Positions 42,657 to 52,209 of a stretch of 64,000 bases of DNA are shown in pieces. How positions within the stretch are numbered: position 1 is the stretch's first letter; each line of letters opens with the position of its first letter. Location of the stretch: NCBI GenBank assembly GCA_963705285.1, contig OY970066.1:1054001-1118000 (forward strand), read 5' to 3'. Below the pieces are notes generated by a model. The model made no database searches, was not told where the DNA came from, and was given only the letters and a program-made list of their open reading frames with translations. This DNA is from JACMLD01 sp963705285 (lineage in GTDB: Bacteria; Bacteroidota; Bacteroidia; Chitinophagales; Chitinophagaceae). The position numbers were made by a program, and so were the translations under genes.

Positions 42657-45227
42657 TTAACCACCTCTTCTGCCACGGCCACCGCCTCCACCACCGTTAC
42701 CACCTCCATTTCCCCCACCATATGAACGGCCACCACCATTTCCACCTACATTAAAACTGGGCCGTGAACCGCCGCCATTTCCCCCGCCGTTAAAGCTGGG
42801 GCGGCTTCCGCCACCACCACCGTTACTGCCACGGTCAAAGCTGGGCGCACTACGTTGCGGACGATCTACGCTTTGTTGTTGCGGCCTGTTAAAGCCCCTG
42901 TTATTATCACTGCTGCGCTGCGGATTAAATTCTCGTTGTCTTGCCGGCGGCTGGCTGTTAAAATCTCTGCCGCTGTTGGCACCGGGCGTGGCAGACTGGC
43001 CCTGAAACTGCGGCCTGCGTCCGCTTCCATTATTGTCACTGCCGGGTGTACGGTTGTTGTTATTGTTAAATCGGTTGTTGTCAAAACTTCGTGGTGTACT
43101 GCCCTGTTGACCCTGTGGCGAATAAGGCCTGCGGCCTGTTGTATTTGAACCATTGGCGTCACCGGGCCTGTTATAGGGATTTGCCCTATTACCATCATTG
43201 TTATTATTGTTGAACCTGTTGTTATCCCTTCCACGGTAGTTGTTATTGAAACCGTTGTTGTTACCGGTCCTGTTGCCGTTGTTGTTGAACCTGTTGTTGT
43301 CTCTGCCGCGATCGTTGTTGAATGCCCCGCTGCGGTTGTTATTGTTGTACCGATTGCCGTTGTACCTGTTATTGTTTACAAAACTGCGATTGTTGTATGC
43401 GTAAACGTTTCTGCGGTTATTATAAATGTTATTGGTGTAGTTGATATTCACACGCACATTGTTGCGGTAAGCATAACCGCGGTTATACCCATAGTATCCA
43501 TAGTTGCGGTTATAACCACCTCCAAACGCATAACACGGACGGTAAACAGAAGGGCCCCACCAGCCACCATAACGGTAACCACCACCCCACCATGAATTAA
43601 AGCCGAAACCAATATCGAACCAATTATACCCGAAACCATACCCAAAGCCCCATCCAAACCAGGGTGTATAGTTCATGCTAAAGCCCCAGGTATACGGCCT
43701 AGCGTAGTAATAATTACCAAACCATGGGCGGTAATGATAACCTGTACCGTACACAATGGTGGGCCCGTAAACGTAGGCGTTTAGGTAACCGGGCGTATAA
43801 CCGGTGTATACATAGTCAGGCGTTACATCATACACATATACATATTTGGTATTGTACACAGGATAGCTGGGCGGAATCATGTCTACCTCATCAGGGCGTG
43901 TAGTACTAACTACCCAGGGCCCGCCGGGCCTGTTAGATTGAAACCATACGCCATTGTCGACTGCATAATAAGTACCATCCATTTTTAGAACGGTAGCTGA
44001 AGCATTCACTGCGTACTGCAGGCGGGTACCGTTTATTCTTTCAAACTCAGGATTGCCGTCGTAAGTAACGGTAGTAGTGGCTGTACTGCGGTCCACTTTT
44101 GCCGTTTGCGGAATGGCGGCATCCATAATGGCTTCATTGGCCTCATCTGTACCTGCCACACTTGCCAACACATTGTCTTTAGGCGAACCTGCAGGAATTT
44201 TTGCAAAATCGGCGGGTAATTTGTCTGCATCAATATACTGCCACTGGCTTTTTAGTGAAGAAGATTTATACCAGCGACCGCTCAGCAATACATAATACTG
44301 CTGAGAATTTACATCCATGAAAATATCGTTCGAAGAATTCTTTACAAACAACAAACCTGTATTTTCCACTGGTGCAAAATTAGCTTCACCGTCTGACTGA
44401 ATGAGCTCTGCAGGCTCAGTGCTTACTATAATGTCGGGTATTACATTGCTGTTGGCGTAGGTAGCAGCTGCATCATCGCCACTATTATTAGTATTGTTAT
44501 TATTATTGGCCTGGTTGTTTTTTACTGCTGTTTCAATTTGTTGAAGGTTAGCGGGCACGCTGCCGGCAGAACTGTACGGGCCGGTGGCCGAAGGAGCGCT
44601 GTACCATTGTTTGCCTCCATATAAATAATAACGGCCGTCATTATTTTTTACAATAGTGAACGGCGAGTTTACAACGGCATCCACACCATAGGTACTGTTG
44701 CGCTGCAGTTTTGGCTGCCCGTCAATGAGCACCAACATAGACGGCTTTGTTGTATAAATGACTTTGGGCGGATTGTTATTGAATCCTGTAGACAGCTTAT
44801 TTTGCTGCTGGGTATTGTTGAGCGAATTTTCCAGGTCTTCTTTGGCAATGCTGATGCCCATATCCGGAACGGATGCTTCCAGTTTATTTTTGATGGCGGC
44901 TGCGGTGCTTTCATCAACCCCATCAGGAAATTTGATGTTGCTGATATTGATAGACTGCACCGTCACCGCACGGCCATTGTCTGATACATTGGCATCCCAC
45001 CAAAATGCACCGAAAACCGGATCGGTTTTGCCGTCCTGTATAACGGAGATGGCTGACCGGGCTTTCAGGTTACCGTTTGAGTAAGATTCAACCTGCGGCT
45101 GGTATATTTTAATCAGGTCGCCATTATCACCTGTAATACTTTTCGGCCAGTTCTGTTGTGCAAATACTGCGCTGCCAAAAATAGCAGTACAGAAAAACAA
45201 GCAAAACCTTTTGTAAAAGATGTTCAT
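42657..45227 (-). CDS. Large secreted Asn/Gly/Arg-rich protein with short aromatic repeats
   Basis: 856 residues. Signal peptide ends at VFAQ. The N-terminal ~420 residues hold repeated modules of about 100 residues with the pattern DG..Y.L..G.WY.S.. (NDGRYYLYGGKQWYSA, NDIFMDVNSQQYYVLLSGRWY and MDGTYYAVDNGVWFQS). Residues ~480-560 are Tyr/Gly/Trp-rich. From ~570 to the end it is extremely low complexity, with NNRFNNNN and PQR repeats and a GGGGGRGRRGG end. I do not recognise a catalytic domain; related annotations in Chitinophagaceae mention carbohydrate binding. It looks like a surface or matrix protein. Confidence 0.75.
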   Translation of the reverse strand: MNIFYKRFCLFFCTAIFGSAVFAQQNWPKSITGDNGDLIKIYQPQVESYSNGNLKARSAISVIQDGKTDPVFGAFWWDANVSDNGRAVTVQSINISNIKFPDGVDESTAAAIKNKLEASVPDMGISIAKEDLENSLNNTQQQNKLSTGFNNNPPKVIYTTKPSMLVLIDGQPKLQRNSTYGVDAVVNSPFTIVKNNDGRYYLYGGKQWYSAPSATGPYSSAGSVPANLQQIETAVKNNQANNNNNTNNSGDDAAATYANSNVIPDIIVSTEPAELIQSDGEANFAPVENTGLLFVKNSSNDIFMDVNSQQYYVLLSGRWYKSSSLKSQWQYIDADKLPADFAKIPAGSPKDNVLASVAGTDEANEAIMDAAIPQTAKVDRSTATTTVTYDGNPEFERINGTRLQYAVNASATVLKMDGTYYAVDNGVWFQSNRPGGPWVVSTTRPDEVDMIPPSYPVYNTKYVYVYDVTPDYVYTGYTPGYLNAYVYGPTIVYGTGYHYRPWFGNYYYARPYTWGFSMNYTPWFGWGFGYGFGYNWFDIGFGFNSWWGGGYRYGGWWGPSVYRPCYAFGGGYNRNYGYYGYNRGYAYRNNVRVNINYTNNIYNNRRNVYAYNNRSFVNNNRYNGNRYNNNNRSGAFNNDRGRDNNRFNNNGNRTGNNNGFNNNYRGRDNNRFNNNNNDGNRANPYNRPGDANGSNTTGRRPYSPQGQQGSTPRSFDNNRFNNNNNRTPGSDNNGSGRRPQFQGQSATPGANSGRDFNSQPPARQREFNPQRSSDNNRGFNRPQQQSVDRPQRSAPSFDRGSNGGGGGSRPSFNGGGNGGGSRPSFNVGGNGGGRSYGGGNGGGNGGGGGGRGRRGG

Positions 45228-45382
45228 GGTAGCAATTTTATTTTGAATAATAGAGTCAGAAAAAACGTTGACATTCTTATAATGAGACGTCTTTGCGACC
45301 CTAAAGTTTGTTTAACTTAATAAAAGATTTTGTTAATGTAAACCTTTTTAATCCTGCTTTCATTAACATTTTTAAATGGAGC

Positions 45383-45991
45383 TTATTTAGCGTATTTCCA
45401 GTGTCTTGACTTACAGGAGGCAATCCAATCCAGCGCATTGGCCAGGCGTCTTTCCCGCGTTGGGATGGTTTTGGCGTCTGCCAGCCATGCTGCATATTCT
45501 TTTCGGTGAGCGTAGTTCATTTTGGCAAAGGCGGCTTTGGCTTGTTTGTCTTTTGCCAGCGCAGCCGCAAAAAATGCCGGAATCACCAATTCACGCACAG
45601 CAGCAGGTATTGTTTTACCAGTCTTTACGTTGGCGGCTGTTAGCTTCATGGCTTCTTTTACCAGGGCTATCATTTTGCGGTTAGGCGGCAGATCTTCAAT
45701 TGCTTTGATTTTCCCCATCGAGCCCATGGCTTCTTTGCGCTTATCTAACAAGATTTTTGCGTCTTTCATCAACGATGCTTTCCAGAAACCAAATGCGCAA
45801 TGGTATTTGAATGCAGCCATGCTGCATAGTATTTCGCCCTTGTACAAAAAATGTGGGAACGACCATTTCATGGTTTCCTCCACCTCCGGGCAGGCGGCAT
45901 GTACCAGTGCGCGGAGATGCAGCAATATGGGCATGGCAAAATCAGCAGCTTTAATGATATAAGCGTCAATACGCGGGTCTTGTTTTGGCAT
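45383..45991 (-). CDS. YdeI/OmpD-associated family protein
   Basis: 202 residues. The N-terminal DUF1801-like part contains ALVHAACPEVEETMKWSFPHFLY and GEILCSMAAFKYHCAFGF. A C-terminal YdeI part has VPAFFAAALAKDKQAKAAF-like helices (PAFFAAALAKDKQAKAAFAK) and YAAWLADAKTIPTRERRLANAL. Function unresolved; members are linked to stress and antimicrobial peptide tolerance in other bacteria. It is a stand-alone gene. Confidence 0.88.
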   Translation of the reverse strand: MPKQDPRIDAYIIKAADFAMPILLHLRALVHAACPEVEETMKWSFPHFLYKGEILCSMAAFKYHCAFGFWKASLMKDAKILLDKRKEAMGSMGKIKAIEDLPPNRKMIALVKEAMKLTAANVKTGKTIPAAVRELVIPAFFAAALAKDKQAKAAFAKMNYAHRKEYAAWLADAKTIPTRERRLANALDWIASCKSRHWKYAK

Positions 45992-46026
45992 ATGACAGGT
46001 TTTATCAGCAAAGAAAAGGAGATGAA

Positions 46027-46194
46027 TTAGCGATTTTCGCCTGAAACACCTTTCCCTACTGGTTCGTCATCGGGCAGCGCACTCGACGGTTTTCCTTTAA
46101 TGTTTTGTAATAACTCCAGGAAATCTTTCAATGCGCTATCTGACAATTCATCAAGCTCTGCCATTATTTCTCTTTTGATTTCGTCTTTAGTCAT
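46027..46194 (-). CDS. Small hypothetical protein
   Basis: 55 residues from ATG 46194, the start I prefer over a longer frame to 46275 that begins with an unsupported hydrophobic stretch. The sequence MTKDEIKREIMAELDELSDSALKDFLELLQ is a predicted helical hairpin. Small proteins of this type precede toxins or transposon genes in many genomes, but no toxin gene follows here. Real but weakly supported. Confidence 0.45.
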   Translation of the reverse strand: MTKDEIKREIMAELDELSDSALKDFLELLQNIKGKPSSALPDDEPVGKGVSGENR

Positions 46195-46293
46195 AACTGG
46201 TGCTTTCCTAAAATTACAAACTTTAGCTGGGAGCAAGCATATGGCAATAATTGCACTGGCTACAAGCATTAACATTCCCTCGTAATGTATGAA

Positions 46294-47133
46294 TCATGCA
46301 TACCGCTTTTTAAAAACTGAAGGATTTTCGCCCGTTATTTTGTTAAATAGTTTATTAAAATAAGAAAGGCTTTCAAAGCCCACTTCATAACAGGCTTCTG
46401 ATACACTTACGTTTTTTAACAACAATGTTTTTGCCTGCGTAATCCGGTATTGGTTTACAAAATCGGTAAAAGTCATATTTGTTTGCTTTTTAAAATACCG
46501 GCAAAATGCGGCCGTGCTCAAATGCACCCTGGCTGCTACCTCGTTTACATCGGGCGTTTCATTGTAGTTGGCATGTATATATGTATAGACAGAGCCCATC
46601 CGTATTTTATCGTTGAAGAAAAGTTTTACGCTCGTATCCTGACTATTGAGCGCGATCACTTCATCAGACACAGCCAGCAACTGAAAAATCTCCAGGAGGC
46701 AAAGTAGTTGTTCAAAATGACCAAGCCCGTGCATGTTCTTTAATTTTTTTACCACTGCATTCTTTGTAGTGCCGCCAAAAGAAAGACCCAGGTATGCTTT
46801 CGCAAACAGTTGTTGTATGGCGTCCAGTTCAGGCGTATGCACAAAAGCATCGCCCAAAAAATTTTCTTTTAACTGAACAACAATTTGTTTGTAGGCAGTT
46901 TTTAATCCGTAATCAAAGTTGAGGTGCGGAATATTGGATCCAATTAACACCAGGTCGCTTTCCATATAACTGGAAATATGTTTTCCTACATGCCTGATGC
47001 CATTGCTGGCTTCTACATACACCAGTTCATACTCCGGGTGATAATGCCAATAAAAATTATTTCGTAATCGCGGCGTAAAAAATCTAAACGACTGGCCAGG
47101 ATCTGTAATCACTATTTCTTTTTTGATTTTCAC
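46294..47133 (-). CDS. AraC-family transcriptional regulator with N-terminal cupin domain
   Basis: 279 residues starting at a GTG (47133). The N-terminal cupin is marked by FYWHYHPEYELVYVE. The C-terminal double HTH includes VNEVAARVHLSTAAFCRYFKKQTN and VSEACYEVGFESLSYFNKLFNKITG. It is divergent from the phytanoyl-CoA dioxygenase gene at 47279 with 145 bp between, so it probably controls that gene in response to a small ligand. Confidence 0.9.
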   Translation of the reverse strand: MKIKKEIVITDPGQSFRFFTPRLRNNFYWHYHPEYELVYVEASNGIRHVGKHISSYMESDLVLIGSNIPHLNFDYGLKTAYKQIVVQLKENFLGDAFVHTPELDAIQQLFAKAYLGLSFGGTTKNAVVKKLKNMHGLGHFEQLLCLLEIFQLLAVSDEVIALNSQDTSVKLFFNDKIRMGSVYTYIHANYNETPDVNEVAARVHLSTAAFCRYFKKQTNMTFTDFVNQYRITQAKTLLLKNVSVSEACYEVGFESLSYFNKLFNKITGENPSVFKKRYA

Positions 47134-47278
47134 CGGTAGTATTTTCTATAAAATTACAATTTGGGCTTAAAAATCAGCAAATATGTCAATAGAGAGCAAA
47201 TGATGGTCATTTTAGCGGTTTCAACAGTGAATATCATAAGCGAGCTTTGCTGTATCAATTAACGGTAAAACTTGTTAT

Positions 47279-48247
47279 ATGCAACAAAAGACAATGGCGC
47301 CCACCATGGCGCCAAATGCCCACAAAGACATTCCCGGCAACCCGTCTACGGCCAAAAGCAGTAAGGTAAAACTGAACGACCGAAGCAATGGCAGGCCCTT
47401 GCAGGTATTGTCTGAAGCAGACTGGAAGTTTTGGATAGACAATGGATATATTGTTATTAAAGATGCTGTTCCCAAAAAACAGGTGAACGAGCTGGCAAAT
47501 TTTCTTTGGGAGTTTGAAGAAAAAGATCCGGCAGACCCTGGAACCTGGTATGCGCCTCCCCGTGCTGAAATGCAAATGAAAGAACTCACCAATACGGGCA
47601 TGGTAGAGGTATACAATCACCAGTTACTTTGGAATAACCGGCAGTGGCCCAAAGTGCATCAGGCTTTTGCAGATATATGGGGCACGGAAAAATTATGGGT
47701 AACCATCGACAGGGCCAACCTTAACCTGCCCATCCGCCCGGGTTTTGAATACAAGGGATTTATTCATTGGGATTATGACCCGGAAACGAAACCACAAAAT
47801 GTGCAGGGTGTATTGGCATTGGCAGACCAGGACGATGAAAACATGGGCGGCTTTCAGTGCATTCCTGAACTATACAGAACATACGATACCTGGAAGCTTT
47901 CGCAACCCGGAGACCGCGATCATTTTAAGCCAGATACCTCCGGTTTTGAAATTGTAAAAGTAAAAATGAATGCGGGCGATTTGCTGATATTCAACAGTAC
48001 ACAGCCTCATGGCATACGCCCTAATACCAGCGGAAATAAAGTGAGGCTGGCGCAATACATATCCATGATGCCAGCAGAAGAAGACAATGAAGAACTGCGT
48101 CAATGGCGCATTACTTCGTGGAAAGAAAGAAAAGCCCCCGAAGGATATGCTTTTCCCGGCGACCCGAGAAAATGGGAACAAAAAAAATATGCAACCGCTG
48201 AATTGTCTGAACTTGGAAAAAAATTATTGGGGCTTGAAAAGTGGTGA
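47279..48247 (+). CDS. Phytanoyl-CoA dioxygenase (PhyH) family Fe(II)/2-oxoglutarate oxygenase
   Basis: 322 residues. Iron ligands are visible as the H-x-D of FIHWDYDPET and the distal His of STQPHGIRPN; the Arg in NKVRLAQYI would bind 2-oxoglutarate. Such enzymes hydroxylate small molecules or fatty acids. ATG at 47279, divergent from an AraC regulator. The substrate is unknown. Confidence 0.88.
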   Translation: MQQKTMAPTMAPNAHKDIPGNPSTAKSSKVKLNDRSNGRPLQVLSEADWKFWIDNGYIVIKDAVPKKQVNELANFLWEFEEKDPADPGTWYAPPRAEMQMKELTNTGMVEVYNHQLLWNNRQWPKVHQAFADIWGTEKLWVTIDRANLNLPIRPGFEYKGFIHWDYDPETKPQNVQGVLALADQDDENMGGFQCIPELYRTYDTWKLSQPGDRDHFKPDTSGFEIVKVKMNAGDLLIFNSTQPHGIRPNTSGNKVRLAQYISMMPAEEDNEELRQWRITSWKERKAPEGYAFPGDPRKWEQKKYATAELSELGKKLLGLEKW

Positions 48248-48330
48248 AGATATCTAAAAAATAACCGGGGTTTGTTTCTGATGCTACTTATTAGCATTGC
48301 GTTGAAAGACTTCGGTTATTTTTAAAGCAG

Positions 48331-48684
48331 CTATTTTTTTGCCACCTTTTTCTTGGATGCTTTTGCAATCTTGTTATACGCCAATGCCAACGACATCCAG
48401 TAGCCAAGTTTCTTTTGGGTATTCAATTCTCCTATATCAACAAATACATACCCCTTCATCACTTTGCCCGTAAAATCCATGGGGTGGCATCCTTCCTTCA
48501 GAAGAACGTCGTCCATTATTTCAGGGTTAAGCCTTACCATCAACCGTTCAGATTCTACGCCTACGCACATTTTGCCGTTTACCATAAAACATAAACCGCC
48601 GAACATCTTTTTTTCTTCGATGTTGTTGTGTGTGACGGCTATTATTTCCCGCACGCGGTCGGCTAATTTTTCATTGTACGCCAT
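48331..48684 (-). CDS. TfoX/Sxy N-terminal domain protein
   Basis: 117 residues from ATG 48684; a longer frame to 48735 would overlap polA. The segment KMFGGLCFMVNGKMCVGVESERLMVRL is the TfoX N-terminal domain. The C-terminus is Lys-rich (ASKKKVAKK). TfoX relates to competence in Proteobacteria, but single-domain proteins in Bacteroidota are of unknown role. It starts 32 bp after the polA stop, so it may be co-transcribed with it. Confidence 0.87.
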   Translation of the reverse strand: MAYNEKLADRVREIIAVTHNNIEEKKMFGGLCFMVNGKMCVGVESERLMVRLNPEIMDDVLLKEGCHPMDFTGKVMKGYVFVDIGELNTQKKLGYWMSLALAYNKIAKASKKKVAKK

Positions 48685-48716
48685 AGGTTTTCTTTTATAC
48701 CTGAACGCCGGATTGT

Positions 48717-51569
48717 TTAATGTGCTACCAGCCAATTTTCTCCTGATCCAATTTCTGCATTAGCGGGCACATCGTTGGGCAATAACAGGGCAGACTGCAT
48801 GCAGTCGATAATAATGGGTTTAATGATTTCCAGCTCATCTTTGTGCGCATCAAAAATCAATTCATCATGCACCTGCAGCAGCATTTTGGAACGGAACTTC
48901 TTTTGCGCAAATACCTCATGTATTTTTATCATGGCCATCTTTATCATATCGGCCGCCGTGCCCTGTATGGGCGAGTTGATAGCATTTCTTTCCGCAAAGC
49001 CGCGCACGGTGAAATTGGCTGAATTGATATCGCGCAGCCAGCGTTTGCGTCCCATGAGCGTTTCTACATAACCGGTTTCCTTTGCAAAATTGATGGTATC
49101 ATCCATGTACTTCTGGATGTTGGGGAACTGTTTTTTGTAATTATCGATAATATCCTTTGCTTCCGCGCGGGATATACCCAGGTTATCTGCCAGCCCAAAA
49201 GCGCCCTGGCCGTAAATAATACCAAAGTTTACACTTTTGGCTTTGTACCGCATCTCCTTGGTTACATCTTTTTCTTCTACATTAAAAACTTTGGCCGCGG
49301 TGGCGGTGTGTATGTCTTTGCCCGATTTAAAAGCGGCGCACATGTTTTCATCTGAACTAATGGCTGCCACAATACGCAGTTCAATCTGCGAGTAATCGGC
49401 AGATACCAGTACATGGTCTTTATCGCGCGGAATAAATGCTTTTCTGATCTCCCGGCCACGTTCTGTTCTTACAGGTATATTTTGCAGGTTAGGGTTGTTG
49501 CTAGACAAGCGACCGGTAACCGCCACTGCCTGCGCATACGATGTGTGTACCCGGCCGGTTTTGCGGTTAATCATCAGCGGTAGTGCGTCTACATAAGTTG
49601 ATTTCAGTTTGGTCAGTTCGCGGAAAGCAAGTATATCCCCCACAATCTGGCTGGAATGCGCCAGTTTGGAAAGCACATCTTCACCGGTTGCGTACTGGCC
49701 GGTTTTTGTTTTTTTAGCTTTCGGGTCCAGCTGCAGCTTATCAAATAATACCTCTCCCAGCTGTTTGGGCGATGCCAGGTTAAAACGTACCCCCGCCTGG
49801 CTATATACATTTTCTTCGGCTTGTTTGGCTTCTTTTTCCAGCTGTTTTGAGTACTCGTTTAAAAAATCCACATCTACCTTAATTCCTTCAAACTCCATGG
49901 CAGTCAGCACTTTTACAAGGGGGTTCTCTACCTGGCTAAAAACTTTTTGTACTTCTTTTTCGATGAGCAGGGGTGTAAATATTTTCTTGAGCTGCAACGT
50001 AATGTCTGCATCTTCAGCGGCGTATTCTTTTATTTTTTCCAGTTCCACATCGCGCATGTTGCCCTGGCCTTTTCCTTTTTTGCCAATCAGTTCTTCAATA
50101 TGCACCGGTTCATATCCCAGGTATTGGGCACTCAGTATATCCATGCTGCGTTTACCGTCTGGCTCAATTACGTAATGGGCCAGCATGGTATCAAAGATTT
50201 CACCTTTCAATTCAAGGCCATACCATTTCAATATCAGCATATCATATTTAAGGTTCTGACCAACCCAGGTAATTTTTGTATTGCTGAACACCGGCTCAAA
50301 TTGTTGCAATATTTTTTTAGCCTGTTCCTGGTCGGGCGGGCACGGCACATAAAATGCTTTTCCGGCTTCATACGCAAAACTCATCCCCACAATTTCTACA
50401 TCATTGGCATCAATGCCGGTGGTCTCGGTATCAAAACAAATTTCAGTTTGCTTCATCAGCGTTGCTACAAATTTTTTGATGGCAGCATCGCCTTCAATTG
50501 ACTCGTAGCTATGGGGGGTATTGTGTATATTTTTTTCTGCTACCGCGCCCACCGTGGTGCCGGGTGCTGCAACAGGCGCATCTGCCGGAGAATTTAATTT
50601 AGTGGGAACAGGTGTTTCAATAATATTTCCAAAAAGATCGGTTTGTATGGCTACAGGTTGTGCCGCTACAGCACCTGGTGCAGTAAAAGGATTAAACTCA
50701 TCGCCAAAGATTCTTTTGCCGATCGCTTTAAATTCAAGTTCGCCAAACACTTCTTTCAGCACTTCTTTATCATGCTCTTTTATCCTGAAATCTTCTTCAT
50801 GAAACTCGCAGGGCACATTCATGATGATGGTAGCCAATTTTTTACTCATTACCGCGGCGTCTTTACCGTTTCTTATTTTTTCTCCCAGCGCACCTTTTAT
50901 ATTGGCGGCGTTCTCCAATACTTTTTCCAGCGTTTCATATTCTGCCAGCAGTTTAGCAGCGGTTTTTTCGCCTATACCGGCTATACCGGGTATATTGTCC
51001 ACCGCATCGCCCATCAACCCCAGTATATCTATTACCTGCGAAACATTTTTGATATTCCATTTTGCCATTACTTCCTGCGGCCCCATGATCTCCACATCGC
51101 CGCCCTGGTAGCCGGGTTTATATATTTTCACTTTTTCGCTAACCAGCTGGCCATAGTCTTTATCGGGTGTTACCATAAATACTTCATACCCCGCATCCGC
51201 TGCTTTTTTACTGAGGGTGCCAATGATGTCATCGGCCTCATATCCGTCAATTTCAATTACGGGGATGTTAAAGCCGCGGATAATTCTTTTGATATCGGGC
51301 ATTGCATTCATTAAATCTTCCGGTGCTTCCTGGCGGTTGGCTTTGTAATCGGCAAAATCTGTATGTCGTTCTGTAGGCGCATGGGTATCAAAACAAACCG
51401 CCATGTGGGATGGCTTCTGGTTATTGATCAACTCTATCAATGTATTGGTAAAACCAAATTGCGCATTGGTATTTTTTCCTTTACTGGTTACACGCGGGTT
51501 GCGGATAAGGGCATAGTAGGCGCGGAATATTAACGCCATGGCATCAAGCAGAAACAATTTTTTTTCCAT
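48717..51569 (-). CDS. polA: DNA polymerase I
   Basis: 950 residues. 5'-nuclease domain ~1-300 (FLLDAMALIFRAYYAL, EADDIIGTLSKKA). A 3'-5' exonuclease domain ~360-560 keeps ICFDTETTG and YAAEDADITLQL, so proofreading appears intact. Polymerase ~570-950 has motif A VSADYSQIELRI, motif B KSVNFGIIYGQGAFGL and motif C LQVHDELIFD. It removes RNA primers and fills repair gaps. A Pro/Ala linker (~300-360) separates the first two domains. Confidence 0.96.
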   Translation of the reverse strand: MEKKLFLLDAMALIFRAYYALIRNPRVTSKGKNTNAQFGFTNTLIELINNQKPSHMAVCFDTHAPTERHTDFADYKANRQEAPEDLMNAMPDIKRIIRGFNIPVIEIDGYEADDIIGTLSKKAADAGYEVFMVTPDKDYGQLVSEKVKIYKPGYQGGDVEIMGPQEVMAKWNIKNVSQVIDILGLMGDAVDNIPGIAGIGEKTAAKLLAEYETLEKVLENAANIKGALGEKIRNGKDAAVMSKKLATIIMNVPCEFHEEDFRIKEHDKEVLKEVFGELEFKAIGKRIFGDEFNPFTAPGAVAAQPVAIQTDLFGNIIETPVPTKLNSPADAPVAAPGTTVGAVAEKNIHNTPHSYESIEGDAAIKKFVATLMKQTEICFDTETTGIDANDVEIVGMSFAYEAGKAFYVPCPPDQEQAKKILQQFEPVFSNTKITWVGQNLKYDMLILKWYGLELKGEIFDTMLAHYVIEPDGKRSMDILSAQYLGYEPVHIEELIGKKGKGQGNMRDVELEKIKEYAAEDADITLQLKKIFTPLLIEKEVQKVFSQVENPLVKVLTAMEFEGIKVDVDFLNEYSKQLEKEAKQAEENVYSQAGVRFNLASPKQLGEVLFDKLQLDPKAKKTKTGQYATGEDVLSKLAHSSQIVGDILAFRELTKLKSTYVDALPLMINRKTGRVHTSYAQAVAVTGRLSSNNPNLQNIPVRTERGREIRKAFIPRDKDHVLVSADYSQIELRIVAAISSDENMCAAFKSGKDIHTATAAKVFNVEEKDVTKEMRYKAKSVNFGIIYGQGAFGLADNLGISRAEAKDIIDNYKKQFPNIQKYMDDTINFAKETGYVETLMGRKRWLRDINSANFTVRGFAERNAINSPIQGTAADMIKMAMIKIHEVFAQKKFRSKMLLQVHDELIFDAHKDELEIIKPIIIDCMQSALLLPNDVPANAEIGSGENWLVAH

Positions 51570-52209
51570 ACAGGCAATATATTACTAAGCTATTAAAAGA
51601 GAAAAAGAGTTTTTGGCTAAGAGCATAAAAGAGAAAAAGGTTTGCTAAGAGCATAAAAGAGAAAAGGAGCTTTGGTCGGTACCCTACTTTTCGCTTCGCT
51701 CAGGGGCATCGCACAGAGCTAACGGAGCTAACAGGGGTTTTGCTAAGAGCATGAAAGAGAAAAGGAGCTGCTACCTCTGCGCGATAATTTTTTTTGCAAG
51801 CGAAAGCGCCGGAAACTCTTATGCTCTTTCTCTCCTTGTTCTCTTATCACCATTTTTCGCTTCGCTCAGGGGCATCGCACAGAGCTAACGGAGCTAACAG
51901 AGATAAGGCATCATTAGAGTATGCATCAAAACATTTCTAAGTCCTCTGCTGGCTCTGCTACCTCTGCGCGATAATTTTTTTGCAAGCGAAGCGCCGGAAA
52001 CTCTTTCTCTCTTTCTCTCCTTGTTCTCTTAGCATCATTTTTCGCTTCGCTCAGGGGCATCGCACAGAGCTAACGGAGCTAACAGAAATAGGCGTCATTA
52101 ACACCTGCATCAAATTAATTTACGAGCCCTCTGCCGGCTCTGCTTCCTCTGCGCGATAATTTTTTTGTAAGCGAAGCGCCGGAAACTCTTTCACTCCTTG
52201 TTCTCTTAG
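51570..52209. repeat. 640 bp gene-free region with about three imperfect ~170-180 bp tandem units
   Basis: The phrase TCGCTTCGCTCAGGGGCATC, followed by GCACAGAGCTAACGGAGCTA, starts at 51691, 51858 and 52042. Each copy is followed by a GCGATAATTTTTTT and GCGCCGGAAACTCTT segment. The end nearest polA carries shorter AAGAGCATAAAAGAGAAAA repeats. It lies between uvrB and polA, both on the minus strand, so downstream of uvrB. Confidence 0.8.

Noticed and set aside
42855..43234. Small genes inside the Asn-rich protein gene
   Set aside because: Open frames in other phases arise from the biased low-complexity DNA; the main frame has a signal peptide and continuous repeats.
46195..46275. Longer start for the 55-residue protein
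   Set aside because: The extra hydrophobic N-terminus is not typical and a standard ATG lies at 46194.
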